The notes beneath the pieces were generated by a model. It searched no databases, was not told where the DNA came from, and saw only the letters and a program-made list of their open reading frames with translations. This document shows, piece by piece, positions 27,730 to 35,044 of a stretch of DNA of 64,000 bases. The position numbers and the translations under genes are program-made. This stretch comes from Bacteroidales bacterium (GTDB taxonomy: Bacteria > Bacteroidota > Bacteroidia > Bacteroidales > UBA1715), in the NCBI GenBank assembly GCA_031286165.1, contig JAITUU010000029.1, positions 58,149 through 122,148 of the forward strand, in the 5' to 3' direction. Position 1 is the first letter of the stretch; the number at the start of each line of letters is the position of its first letter.

Positions 27730-28854
27730 TTACAGTACAAAAAAATCGGCAATAATACTATCGGCTATCAAAAGTGCTTGTGGAGAAAGTGCAACTATTT
27801 CATTTTCAATAATTACATTGCCCTTACTTTCATGTTTTTTTACCTGTGCGGAGAATTGTACGAAAAACTCCGGAAAATGCTGCATTGCATATTCCATACT
27901 CACTCCCCACATAGTGCGCAAACTGGTGAGAATGTATTCATTGTAGCGGTCGGCAATCGAAAGTTCTTCGCGTTCATATACTCTATTATTACTTGAAATA
28001 CCGTCTATATATTTTTGATTGTGAGCAATATTCCACAATCTCTCGCGCCCGTTATAGGAATGTGCCGAAGGACCAATTCCCAAGTAGGGTTTTTGCTGCC
28101 AATAACTTGTATTGTGCCGAGAATACGCGCCGGCACGTGCAAAATTCGAGAGTTCATAGTGTTCAAAATCATTCGCTCGTGCCCATTGTTGCAGGTATTC
28201 AAATTGTTGCAACACAAGCGGTTCGGGTGCTATCTGTATCGTATTTTTTCGCACAAAGGTATTGAGTGCAGTATTTTTTTCTACGGTCAAGCAATAGGTT
28301 GAAATATGGTGCAAATCAAATTGTTGCGCTATTTCAAGTGAAGTTTTCCATGAATCGAGCGTTTGCTTTGGCAAGCCGTAAATCAAATCTATGGAAATAG
28401 TGCGAAATCCTGCCTGCCGAGCAGTAGTAATACTGTGCTGTGCTTGCGCAGAAGTGTGCCGCCGATTAATTGGCACAAGTTCTTCATCTACAAACGATTG
28501 TATGCCTATACTTACACGATTAATTCCAATAGAACGAAGCCCTTGCATATATTCCAAAGTCATATCATCGGGATTACACTCAAAACTAATTTCGGCATCA
28601 CTATCTACGTTAAAAAGTGAACGTATAGTATTGATAATGAGTGAAACTTCTTCTATCATCAAAAGTGATGGTGTTCCTCCACCAAAGTAAATAGTTTGTA
28701 TAGAGTTTGTTACGAAGAAATTTTTGCGCATTTCCAATTCTTTACACAGTGCAGTAATCATTGCGGAACGGTGTTTCAACTGCAAACTGAAATGAAAATC
28801 GCAGTAATAGCACAACTGCGCACAAAACGGAATATGAACGTAAATGCCTGCCAC
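27730..28854 (-). CDS. hemW: HemW-like radical SAM protein
   Basis: HemW is a heme chaperone once called oxygen-independent coproporphyrinogen oxidase. The 374-residue protein starts MAGIYVHIPFCAQLCYYCDF, with cluster cysteines in CAQLCYYC at residues 11-18. It has YFGGGTPSLL, ISFECNPDD and NRVSIGIQSFVDEEL, and a C-terminal HemN domain. The CxxxCxxC has no fourth Cys (C-D-F follows), as in HemW and unlike HemN. The start is GTG, overlapping the thioesterase stop by one base (TAGTG). Confidence 0.9.
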   Translation of the reverse strand: MAGIYVHIPFCAQLCYYCDFHFSLQLKHRSAMITALCKELEMRKNFFVTNSIQTIYFGGGTPSLLMIEEVSLIINTIRSLFNVDSDAEISFECNPDDMTLEYMQGLRSIGINRVSIGIQSFVDEELVPINRRHTSAQAQHSITTARQAGFRTISIDLIYGLPKQTLDSWKTSLEIAQQFDLHHISTYCLTVEKNTALNTFVRKNTIQIAPEPLVLQQFEYLQQWARANDFEHYELSNFARAGAYSRHNTSYWQQKPYLGIGPSAHSYNGRERLWNIAHNQKYIDGISSNNRVYEREELSIADRYNEYILTSLRTMWGVSMEYAMQHFPEFFVQFSAQVKKHESKGNVIIENEIVALSPQALLIADSIIADFFVL

Positions 28855-29306
28855 TACGCTTGCTTTTCAAATTTTTCTATGGTACGTTTCCATTCCTCAG
28901 GAATAGGTTCGGAAACTCGTGTGTTGGTATTCACACACACAAAGGTAGTAACATTGAAGGTGTGAAGCACAAATCCTTCTTCGCTTTGCGACACCAGCAC
29001 CTGCAACATATCCATACTTTTTGTACCAAAGCGTATGATTTTCGATACTATTTGTATGTCATCCTCTATCAAAACCTCGCGCATGTAGGTTGTATTTGTT
29101 TGCGCCACCACCACTTCTGTTTGTGCAAATGCTTCACTACCAAGCATATCGAAAAAATAATGCACTCGCCCGAAGTTAAAATATTCGTGATACACGGCAT
29201 TATTCACATGACCCATTACATCTATATCGTTGTAGCGAATTTGAATAGCACGTGCGTGATTGAATGTAAAATTCGCAATATCTTCTGCTCTTAGAATTGT
29301 TGTCAT
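28854..29306 (-). CDS. Hotdog-fold acyl-CoA thioesterase (YbgC/FadM type)
   Basis: This 150-residue protein has the 4-hydroxybenzoyl-CoA thioesterase pattern: IQIRYNDIDVMGHVNNAVYHEYF near the N-terminus, including the conserved Asp and His-Val-Asn-Asn, then TYMREVLIEDDIQIVSKI. It likely hydrolyses an acyl-CoA in the cytoplasm. The substrate is unknown. The stop overlaps the GTG of hemW, so the two genes are coupled. Confidence 0.9.
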   Translation of the reverse strand: MTTILRAEDIANFTFNHARAIQIRYNDIDVMGHVNNAVYHEYFNFGRVHYFFDMLGSEAFAQTEVVVAQTNTTYMREVLIEDDIQIVSKIIRFGTKSMDMLQVLVSQSEEGFVLHTFNVTTFVCVNTNTRVSEPIPEEWKRTIEKFEKQA

Positions 29307-29388
29307 AGTTTCTATTATTTACCTCGCAAAAGTAGCGGAATTTTCGGTTACAGTGCAGAATTTTCAGCAAAAATGAAAAAAATTCGCC

Positions 29389-29396
29389 TACCTTTG
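29389..29396 (+). promoter_or_regulatory. -7 box (TACCTTTG) before the rRNA methyltransferase gene
   Basis: TACCTTTG matches TAnnTTTG and lies 21 bases before the ATG at 29418. It excludes a longer start at 29373, because the promoter would then lie inside the coding sequence. No clear -33 TTG was found. Confidence 0.5.
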
Positions 29397-29417
29397 TTGC
29401 ACAAAAAAAACAAACAG

Positions 29418-30803
29418 ATGAACTTCAATTTTCAAACATATTTTACCGAAGCATTGCACGGAATTACATCGGGCGCGGAATTGTACGCATCGCTCGAAAC
29501 GGCAAGCCCCACGAGTATTCGCAGCAATAGTAATAAAATTCCCAAAGCACTGCCACTACCGCAGGTGGCGTGGTGCGAGCAAGGATATTATTTACCGCAG
29601 CGACCAAAATTCACACTCGACCCTGCCTTCCACGCCGGCGCGTACTATGTGCAAGAGGCTTCCTCTATGTTTTTGGAACAAATTGTAAAACCCTTAGCAA
29701 CTCGTCCGCTCAAAGTACTTGACTTATGTGCTGCTCCGGGGGGAAAATCTACACACTTAATTTCGCTCATGCAGCGCGGAAGTGTGCTTGTGGCAAACGA
29801 AGTGATACAATCGCGAGCGCAAATTGTATCGGAAAATCTTATAAAATGGGGAAAATCGAACTGCGTAGTTACCAACAACGACCCCAAAGATTTCGGATTT
29901 TTGGAAGGATTTTTCGACATCGTGGTGGTAGATGCACCCTGTTCGGGCGAAGGAATGTTTCGCAAAGACCCGCAAGCAAAGGAAGAATGGAGTGAAGCAA
30001 ACGTGGAATTGTGCAGTCGGCGGCAAACGCGCATTTTGCACGATATATGGAATAGTGTTGCGCCGGGCGGAACGCTTATTTACAGCACCTGCACATTCAA
30101 TACCAAAGAAAACGAAGAAGTAGTTTCTCAGTTTTTACAACAAACTGATGCTGTATGCAAGCACATTCCGCTACAACTCGAATGGGGTGTTGTAGAAAAG
30201 CAACACAAAGGGGCAGTGTGTTACCGGTTTTTTCCACACAAAGTGAAGGGCGAAGGATTTTGCGTGAGTATAATTCAAAAATTGAGCGGCGAAGAATTTG
30301 AAGCACCGCGAAAACAAACACCAAGTAAGGCAATCACTATTGTCAGCGAAAAAAACAAACTACACTATTCTAATTTGATAAGCGATGAAAGTGTGGTGTA
30401 TGAACGTCAGCCCGGTATTATTTGGTCGTTTTCCAAAAATTATCGCAAGTTTTTACTCGATATGTTTTCACACTGCAAAGTCATTCATGCCGGCATTCCG
30501 TTGGTAGAAAGCATTGGGCACAAACTCAATCCTCTTCCGGGACTTGCATTTGCCAGCAGTTTCAATCAAAACATTCTTCCACAACACGAAGTAGATTTAC
30601 CCACCGCCATTCGCTATTTCAAAAAAGAAGCACTCAGCATAGAAAATCTACCATCGAAGGGCTGGATTCACTTGAAATACAAAAATATTTCCATAGGATT
30701 TGTAAAAAATATTGGCAATCGCGCAAACAACCCCTACCCCGCCGCATGGGCTATCAAAATGAACATTCAACCCGATTTGCTGTGGTCGATTGTGGATTTA
30801 TAA
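29418..30803 (+). CDS. RsmF-like 16S rRNA m5C methyltransferase (NOL1/NOP2/Sun family)
   Basis: The family transfers methyl from SAM to cytosine C5 in rRNA. The 461-residue protein shows motif I VLDLCAAPGGKSTHL, motif IV VVVDAPCSGEGMFRKDP with the first catalytic Cys, and motif VI LIYSTCTFNTKENEEV with the second Cys. The C-terminal 150 residues (PGIIWSFSKNY, ALSIENLPSKGWIHLKYKNI, GNRANNPYPAAWAI) match the RsmF C-terminal/PUA-like part. RsmF modifies C1407 in E. coli; the exact target here is inferred. A parS site lies four bases after the stop codon. Confidence 0.9.
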   Translation: MNFNFQTYFTEALHGITSGAELYASLETASPTSIRSNSNKIPKALPLPQVAWCEQGYYLPQRPKFTLDPAFHAGAYYVQEASSMFLEQIVKPLATRPLKVLDLCAAPGGKSTHLISLMQRGSVLVANEVIQSRAQIVSENLIKWGKSNCVVTNNDPKDFGFLEGFFDIVVVDAPCSGEGMFRKDPQAKEEWSEANVELCSRRQTRILHDIWNSVAPGGTLIYSTCTFNTKENEEVVSQFLQQTDAVCKHIPLQLEWGVVEKQHKGAVCYRFFPHKVKGEGFCVSIIQKLSGEEFEAPRKQTPSKAITIVSEKNKLHYSNLISDESVVYERQPGIIWSFSKNYRKFLLDMFSHCKVIHAGIPLVESIGHKLNPLPGLAFASSFNQNILPQHEVDLPTAIRYFKKEALSIENLPSKGWIHLKYKNISIGFVKNIGNRANNPYPAAWAIKMNIQPDLLWSIVDL

Positions 30804-30807
30804 CAAA

Positions 30808-30823
30808 TGTTTCACGTGAAACA
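30808..30823. other. parS: parS centromere site 1 (TGTTTCACGTGAAACA)
   Basis: The 16-bp palindrome TGTTTCACGTGAAACA is a perfect match to the consensus bacterial parS, the ParB binding site, and the palindrome extends by AA/TT on both sides. A second perfect copy lies 345 bp away. Confidence 0.9.
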
Positions 30824-30825
30824 TT

Positions 30826-31038
30826 TTATTTCTTTGACTTTACAAATTTTATGTCTTTTTGCTCTATCATATATTGCAACTCTTGCAGCAATACGCGCTC
30901 ATGACGGTCGAGCACGCCATCTTCAAAAGCAAGTGCCATTATTTGTTCATACTCTTCATGGGTAATTTCATGGTCCTGTATTGCTTTGTCTATTCTCTCT
31001 CGAAGAGCCTGAGCACTTTCACTTACTTCAAAATTCAT
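30826..31038 (-). CDS. Small acidic protein of unknown function between two parS sites
   Basis: This 70-residue, highly charged, helical protein begins MNFEVSESAQALRERIDKA and ends KDIKFVKSKK. The middle (HEITHEEYEQIMALAFEDGV, then LDRHERVLLQELQ) looks like a paired-helix or EF-hand-like motif found in small Bacteroidota proteins. I do not recognise the family with certainty. It is flanked by two perfect parS sites, 3 and 115 bases from its ends. It may therefore be silenced or influenced by ParB spreading, or simply be a bystander. Confidence 0.7.
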   Translation of the reverse strand: MNFEVSESAQALRERIDKAIQDHEITHEEYEQIMALAFEDGVLDRHERVLLQELQYMIEQKDIKFVKSKK

Positions 31039-31152
31039 TGTGTTGTGTTATTATATAAAAACTGATTTTATACGCGAAAATACGCAAAACACTTGTAATT
31101 TCACTTATTCAAAATGAAAAACTTTGCGCCTTATCACAAATTCCCCCAAAAA

Positions 31153-31168
31153 TGTTTCACGTGAAACA
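31153..31168. other. parS: parS centromere site 2 (TGTTTCACGTGAAACA)
   Basis: This is a second exact copy of the 16-bp parS palindrome, again flanked by A- and T-rich bases, lying two bases beyond the stop codon of mnmG. Confidence 0.9.
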
Positions 31169-31170
31169 TT

Positions 31171-33033
31171 TTACCTGCCCATATACACCAAAAGCACACT
31201 CACATCTGCCGGCGACACGCCACTAATACGCGATGCCTGCCCTATGGTTTCAGGATTTATTTCGGTTAATTTTTGCCGTGCTTCGGTGGAAAGGCTCATA
31301 ATGGTAGCGTATGGAATTTTATCTTTAATGCGTATATAATCCAAACGAGCGATTTTTTCTGCCAACTGTTTTTCTTTTTCTATATATCCGGCGTATTTTA
31401 TAGCAATTTCCGCCGCTTCAAAAATTTCTTCCGTAGGCGTGAGCGACTGAGCGTACAATTCTTCGGGAAGATTAAAATCAGCAAGCAACACATTGGGGCG
31501 AGCCACAAGCGCACTAATTTTCATAGATTGCTTAATGGGCGCGGAAAATACTTTTTCAAGAATAGGATTTGCCTGCTCTTGGGTAACGTTGGTAGAAGAT
31601 ATGTAATCAATCACCGCACTCACAGTGTTGTATTTGTTTTCAAACACCGTTTTTCTGTAATCATCAACCAAACCAAGTTCTATGCCTTTGGGCGTAAGAC
31701 GCAGGTCGGCATTGTCTTGTCGCAAAAGAATACGAAACTCCGCCCGCGAAGTAAACATTCTATACGGTTCATTCACGCCCTTGCTCACCAAATCGTCTAT
31801 CAACACACCTATATACGCCTCATCGCGTTTGAGCACAAAAGCTTCTTGAGTTCGTGTTTTTCGATGCGCGTTAATTCCCGCTATCAAACCTTGCGCCGCA
31901 GCCTCTTCGTAGCCGGTAGTGCCATTGATTTGCCCGGCGAAAAATAAATTTTCCACGTGTTTGGTTTCAAGCGAAAGATGCAACTGTGTAGGTTGAAAAA
32001 AATCATATTCTATAGCATATCCCGGTCTGTAAATTTTACAATGCTCTAATCCGGGCACCAACTGTAAGGCTTTATACTGCACTTCGGCAGGAAGCGATGA
32101 AGAAAATCCATTTACATAATATTCGTGCGTATGCGCCCCTTCGGGTTCCAAAAATAATTGATGCTGCTCTTTATCGGCAAAGGTTACAAGTTTGGTTTCT
32201 ATACTTGGGCAGTAGCGCGGACCAAGACTTTGAATTGTGCCGTTGTACATGGGCGAATCATTGAATCCGCTTTTGAGCATGGTGTGTACCGCAGGATTGG
32301 TGTAAGTCATGTAGCAACTCAACTGCGGCAATTCATTTTTCACATTCGGAAGATAGGAAAATCCTCTCCTATCGACATCGCCCGGTTGCTCCACACATTT
32401 CGAGAAATCTATGGTACGACCATCTATACGCGCCGGCGTACCGGTTTTCATTCTATCAACTTCAAAACCAAAATCACGTAATTGGTCGGAAAGGTTAAAC
32501 GAAGCAGGTTCGCCTATACGTCCGCCCGAAAACGATGTACGCCCCACATGGAGCAAACCGTTCAAAAAAGTACCGTTGGTGAGCACCACACTCTGCGCAA
32601 AAATATCTATGCCGAGCATAGTGCGCACTCCCACTACCCTATTGGTTTCAAAAAGGAGTGATGTTACAGAATCTTGCCACAAATCGAGATTGGGAATGTG
32701 TTCTAAAATTTCACGCCACGTTTGCGAAAACACTGCTTTATCTGCCTGCGAACGCGGACTCCACATTGCCGGACCCTTCGATTTATTGAGCATACGAAAT
32801 TGAATAGACGACATATCGGTAACTACACCCATATAGCCGCCAAGCGCATCAATTTCGCGCACAATTTGCCCTTTGGCTATGCCTCCCACTGCCGGATTGC
32901 ACGACATTGCCGCCATTTTGGTCATATCCATAGTTATAAGCAAAGTTTGTGAACCCAATCGAGCAGCAGCGGCAGCGGCTTCGCAGCCGGCATGACCGGC
33001 ACCCACCACAATCACATCGTATTTCTGTAACAT
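31171..33033 (-). CDS. mnmG: tRNA uridine-5-carboxymethylaminomethyl synthase subunit MnmG (GidA)
   Basis: MnmG with MnmE modifies U34 in several tRNAs. The 620-residue FAD protein has VIVVGAGHAGCEAAAAAARLG at the N-terminus, MSCNPAVGGIAKGQIVREID, GRTSFSGGRIGEP, RMKTGTPARIDGRT, LFFAGQINGTTGYEEAAAQG and a C-terminal helical domain ending in GVSPADVSVLLVYMGR. Length is normal. In many bacteria it lies near the replication origin and parAB. Here two parS sites follow directly. Confidence 0.97.
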   Translation of the reverse strand: MLQKYDVIVVGAGHAGCEAAAAAARLGSQTLLITMDMTKMAAMSCNPAVGGIAKGQIVREIDALGGYMGVVTDMSSIQFRMLNKSKGPAMWSPRSQADKAVFSQTWREILEHIPNLDLWQDSVTSLLFETNRVVGVRTMLGIDIFAQSVVLTNGTFLNGLLHVGRTSFSGGRIGEPASFNLSDQLRDFGFEVDRMKTGTPARIDGRTIDFSKCVEQPGDVDRRGFSYLPNVKNELPQLSCYMTYTNPAVHTMLKSGFNDSPMYNGTIQSLGPRYCPSIETKLVTFADKEQHQLFLEPEGAHTHEYYVNGFSSSLPAEVQYKALQLVPGLEHCKIYRPGYAIEYDFFQPTQLHLSLETKHVENLFFAGQINGTTGYEEAAAQGLIAGINAHRKTRTQEAFVLKRDEAYIGVLIDDLVSKGVNEPYRMFTSRAEFRILLRQDNADLRLTPKGIELGLVDDYRKTVFENKYNTVSAVIDYISSTNVTQEQANPILEKVFSAPIKQSMKISALVARPNVLLADFNLPEELYAQSLTPTEEIFEAAEIAIKYAGYIEKEKQLAEKIARLDYIRIKDKIPYATIMSLSTEARQKLTEINPETIGQASRISGVSPADVSVLLVYMGR

Positions 33034-33121
33034 AGTTATTATTAATTATTTACGCTCTTATAAACGCTATTTTTCAGCACATAGTATTTACGGCAAAAAA
33101 TCACGGTAAAATTACAGTAAA

Positions 33122-33411
33122 TTATCGAAAATAAATATGAAAATCAACACTAATAAAACGTTTCTTTTTGGCTTGATTTGCCAATTCTTCGCGAAATAAC
33201 GATTTACTCCAATAAGGATTTATGCCTCTTGCTTCCAATTCTTCGAGTTCCTCAGCATCGAAAACAATGCTGACACTTCCTGCAAACTTTGAGGCTTCGA
33301 TTGTGCAATATATTCCGCACCCTTCCGCTGTGTTTCCCAGTGCGCTAAAAAAGATATTGCATTCCATTGCTTTTCTGTTACCCAATCAGGTCTTGATTTT
33401 TGCGTTCTCAT
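33122..33411 (-). pseudogene. Possible frameshifted small gene downstream of the XRE regulator
   Basis: Two overlapping frames are both plausible. One starts at the ATG at 33411 (MRTQKSRPDWVTEKQWNAIS) and stops at 33220 after 63 residues. The other frame stays open to 33122 and ends in ARGINPYWSKSLFREELANQ plus about 15 more residues. Joining the first half of one with the second half of the other by a single shift near 33240-33260 gives one protein of about 97 residues. I recognise neither. An intact 63-residue gene is the alternative. It lies 64 bases after the XRE gene on the same strand and may have been its partner. Confidence 0.4.
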
Positions 33412-33475
33412 AGCTATAAAGACACTATTTTGTTCCACAAAAATACTTTTTATCAGAAAAGCAATAACAGAACTG

Positions 33476-33751
33476 TCAAATTTTAGAAAAAAACTCTTCG
33501 AGCGAAATACCAAAATACGCACAAATATCGCACAACGTAGAAATAGTTACATTTGCTTTTCCGCACTCTATTCGCGCAATATGGATATTGGTGTCGATAT
33601 AAAATACCTCTTGCGAAATATTTTGCTCCTCTCGCAAACGCCTAATTCTGATTGCTATAGCAGATAACAATTCATAATTACAACGTTCTTTTTTTTCTTT
33701 TTTTTCTTTTTTTTCTTTTTTTTCTTTTTTTTCTTTTTTTTCTTTTTCCAA
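33476..33751 (-). CDS. XRE-family regulator with a (GAAAAAAAA)n N-terminal tract
   Basis: The last 65 residues form a Cro/C1-type HTH domain: ISAIAIRIRRLREEQ-like start, NISQEVFYIDTNIHIARIE recognition region, then ANVTISTLCDICAYFGISLE and EFFSKI. The first 22 residues are nearly all Glu and Lys, coded by six copies of a 9-bp unit (T8C on the plus strand). The ATG at 33751 precedes the tract; a TTG after it (near 33676) could be the true start of a compact regulator. Its promoter box TATCTTTG (33815-33822, minus) is divergent from that of structured RNA copy 1, only 37 bases away. Target genes are unknown. Confidence 0.75.
   Translation of the reverse strand: MEKEKKEKKEKKEKKEKKEKKERCNYELLSAIAIRIRRLREEQNISQEVFYIDTNIHIARIECGKANVTISTLCDICAYFGISLEEFFSKI
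33687..33745. repeat. (T8C)6 tandem repeat inside the XRE gene
   Basis: Six units of eight T followed by C lie in the coding region just after the start codon. Each unit is three codons (Glu-Lys-Lys on the minus strand). Gain or loss of a unit keeps the frame, but slippage within a single T8 run shifts it. Confidence 0.85.
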
Positions 33752-33858
33752 AATATCCCTTTTTAAATTACAAACTCCTGATTGAATATTTCATGTGTAT
33801 GTTTACGTTTGTAGCAAAGATACGTAATTATATTGAAAAGAAAATGACACATTTATCA

Positions 33859-33889
33859 TTGTTTAAGAAAATAATGTTGCTTATCTTTG
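33859..33889 (+). promoter_or_regulatory. Promoter TTG-N20-TATCTTTG of structured RNA copy 1
   Basis: TTG at 33859-33861 and TATCTTTG at 33882-33889 are 20 bases apart. The start would be near 33896, two bases before the conserved element. It is divergent from the XRE promoter, leaving a shared control region of about 40 bases. Confidence 0.75.
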
Positions 33890-33895
33890 CGCTAT

Positions 33896-34041
33896 CAATG
33901 TAAATACAGCGTATTAATAGTGTTCCTTTATGGTGTACCATTTGTTCATAATGGTTTTGTGGTGTTAAGAGATTAGGTAGGATTCGCTGTATTTACATGG
34001 TATAACACACATTCTCCATTCCTACCTAATCTCTTTTTTTA
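33896..34041 (+). ncRNA. Structured RNA element, copy 1 (interleaved helices plus terminator)
   Basis: This transcript of about 145 nt has its own promoter. Helix A is 33900-33911 with 33985-33996 (gtaaatacagcg/cgctgtatttac, 12 bp). Helix B is 33967-33982 with 34020-34035 (16 bp, aagagattaggtagga and its complement), ending in a seven-T run. The order A-B-A'-B' allows a pseudoknot or two alternative folds. A conserved core at 33918-33966 contains a 5-bp hairpin (ccatt/aatgg, 33938-33954) and a 12-codon frame at 33930-33968. A 6-bp pairing gtgtta/taacac is also possible. Copy 2 at 47241 keeps both helices although the bases differ. I know no RNA family that matches. Confidence 0.75.
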
Positions 34042-34135
34042 TTCCACACAAACGTATCTTATTCCTTGATTATCAGAAATATAATACAAACATCTACAAA
34101 TATTTTGTTATTACAAACAATACATACTATGTATA

Positions 34136-34957
34136 TTATGAAATAGTGTGCATATACTGCACCAATAAGCGATATACATCTTTGGCATATTTAAAGCCAT
34201 ACACCATAGCGTTCAGTTCCGAAATCCAGCGAATACCTTCGGCAGAATTGAATACAAAAATATCGTTTGCCCCGCTTATATCGGTTATTACACACTGTGC
34301 GTTGTATTCTACGGAAAATTTATGTTGTTCCACAGAGTGCAAAAAATGTGTAAACAGTGGATTTTTTGGCGTATTACCTACTACAAAGAGTGTTTTTTGT
34401 TTCATATACACAAGCACTCCGGCAGTAGTGCTTTCTATGCAATTATTGGCATTATATATCAAAGCAAGGTCGTAATTATTGTAGTGCACATAGCGCGAAG
34501 CACGGATATAAACACTTGAATTACAATTATATGAACTATGCAAATAAGGCGGATAGAGCACAAAATTACTATCACACAGCGCGTGTAAGCCTTTATCATT
34601 GAAACTATACGAAAGTTCGGGCAAAGCGGTAATAGTAAGTGCCACTTGCACTTGTGTAAGATTGCTAATAATGCAATGAATACTGCATATTCCGCCTTTA
34701 TATACTTTATTCACATTGAGCAAGCGGGTAATATAACGGCTTATGCGTTCGGCAGTAATGTGTTCGGGAAAATTCACCGAAATACTTTCGAGTGATTGCT
34801 GCAAGTGTTGCAAATGTTCTTCCAAAAACAAAGGTCGGGTATTGTACAATCGCACTTGTTCCGAAATTATTTCGTGCGAACATTCTGAAACACAAAACGT
34901 TGCATTTTCCACTATGGGAAATAATTCACCTTCAAATATATAAAACTGCTTCTTCAT
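34136..34957 (-). CDS. Class IV aminotransferase-like protein lacking the PLP lysine
   Basis: This 273-residue protein resembles the PabC/IlvE fold: EIISEQVRLYNTRPLFLEEH, HLQQSLESI near the N-terminus, SIHCIISN, and the CIESTTAGVLVYM segment, where Glu175 aligns with the conserved Glu that contacts the PLP pyridine nitrogen. The catalytic Lys should lie in a K-x-x-x-Y type motif just before this, but the sequence there is IRASRYVHYNNYDLALI, with Arg152 and no Lys. The connecting helix is also short. It may be a pseudoenzyme or use PLP in another way. No folate or branched-chain genes adjoin. hflX is the next gene upstream. Confidence 0.72.
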   Translation of the reverse strand: MKKQFYIFEGELFPIVENATFCVSECSHEIISEQVRLYNTRPLFLEEHLQHLQQSLESISVNFPEHITAERISRYITRLLNVNKVYKGGICSIHCIISNLTQVQVALTITALPELSYSFNDKGLHALCDSNFVLYPPYLHSSYNCNSSVYIRASRYVHYNNYDLALIYNANNCIESTTAGVLVYMKQKTLFVVGNTPKNPLFTHFLHSVEQHKFSVEYNAQCVITDISGANDIFVFNSAEGIRWISELNAMVYGFKYAKDVYRLLVQYMHTIS

Positions 34958-35044
34958 ACTTTTTTATTAGAGATTCTTGCCTTTGCAAGAATGACTGCTA
35001 ATTTTTAAACATTGAACATTTAATATGTATAAGCAAAATTTTAA

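Noticed and set aside
33687..33745. Possible CRISPR array in the T8C repeat
   Set aside because: The units are contiguous 9-mers without spacers and no cas genes are near; it is a microsatellite within a gene.
33898..33998. RNA copy 1 as a miniature transposon with 14-bp terminal inverted repeats (atgtaaatacagcg)
   Set aside because: The second helix reaches beyond the supposed right end and co-varies with bases inside it in both copies. A transposon would not produce that. No target-site duplication was seen either.
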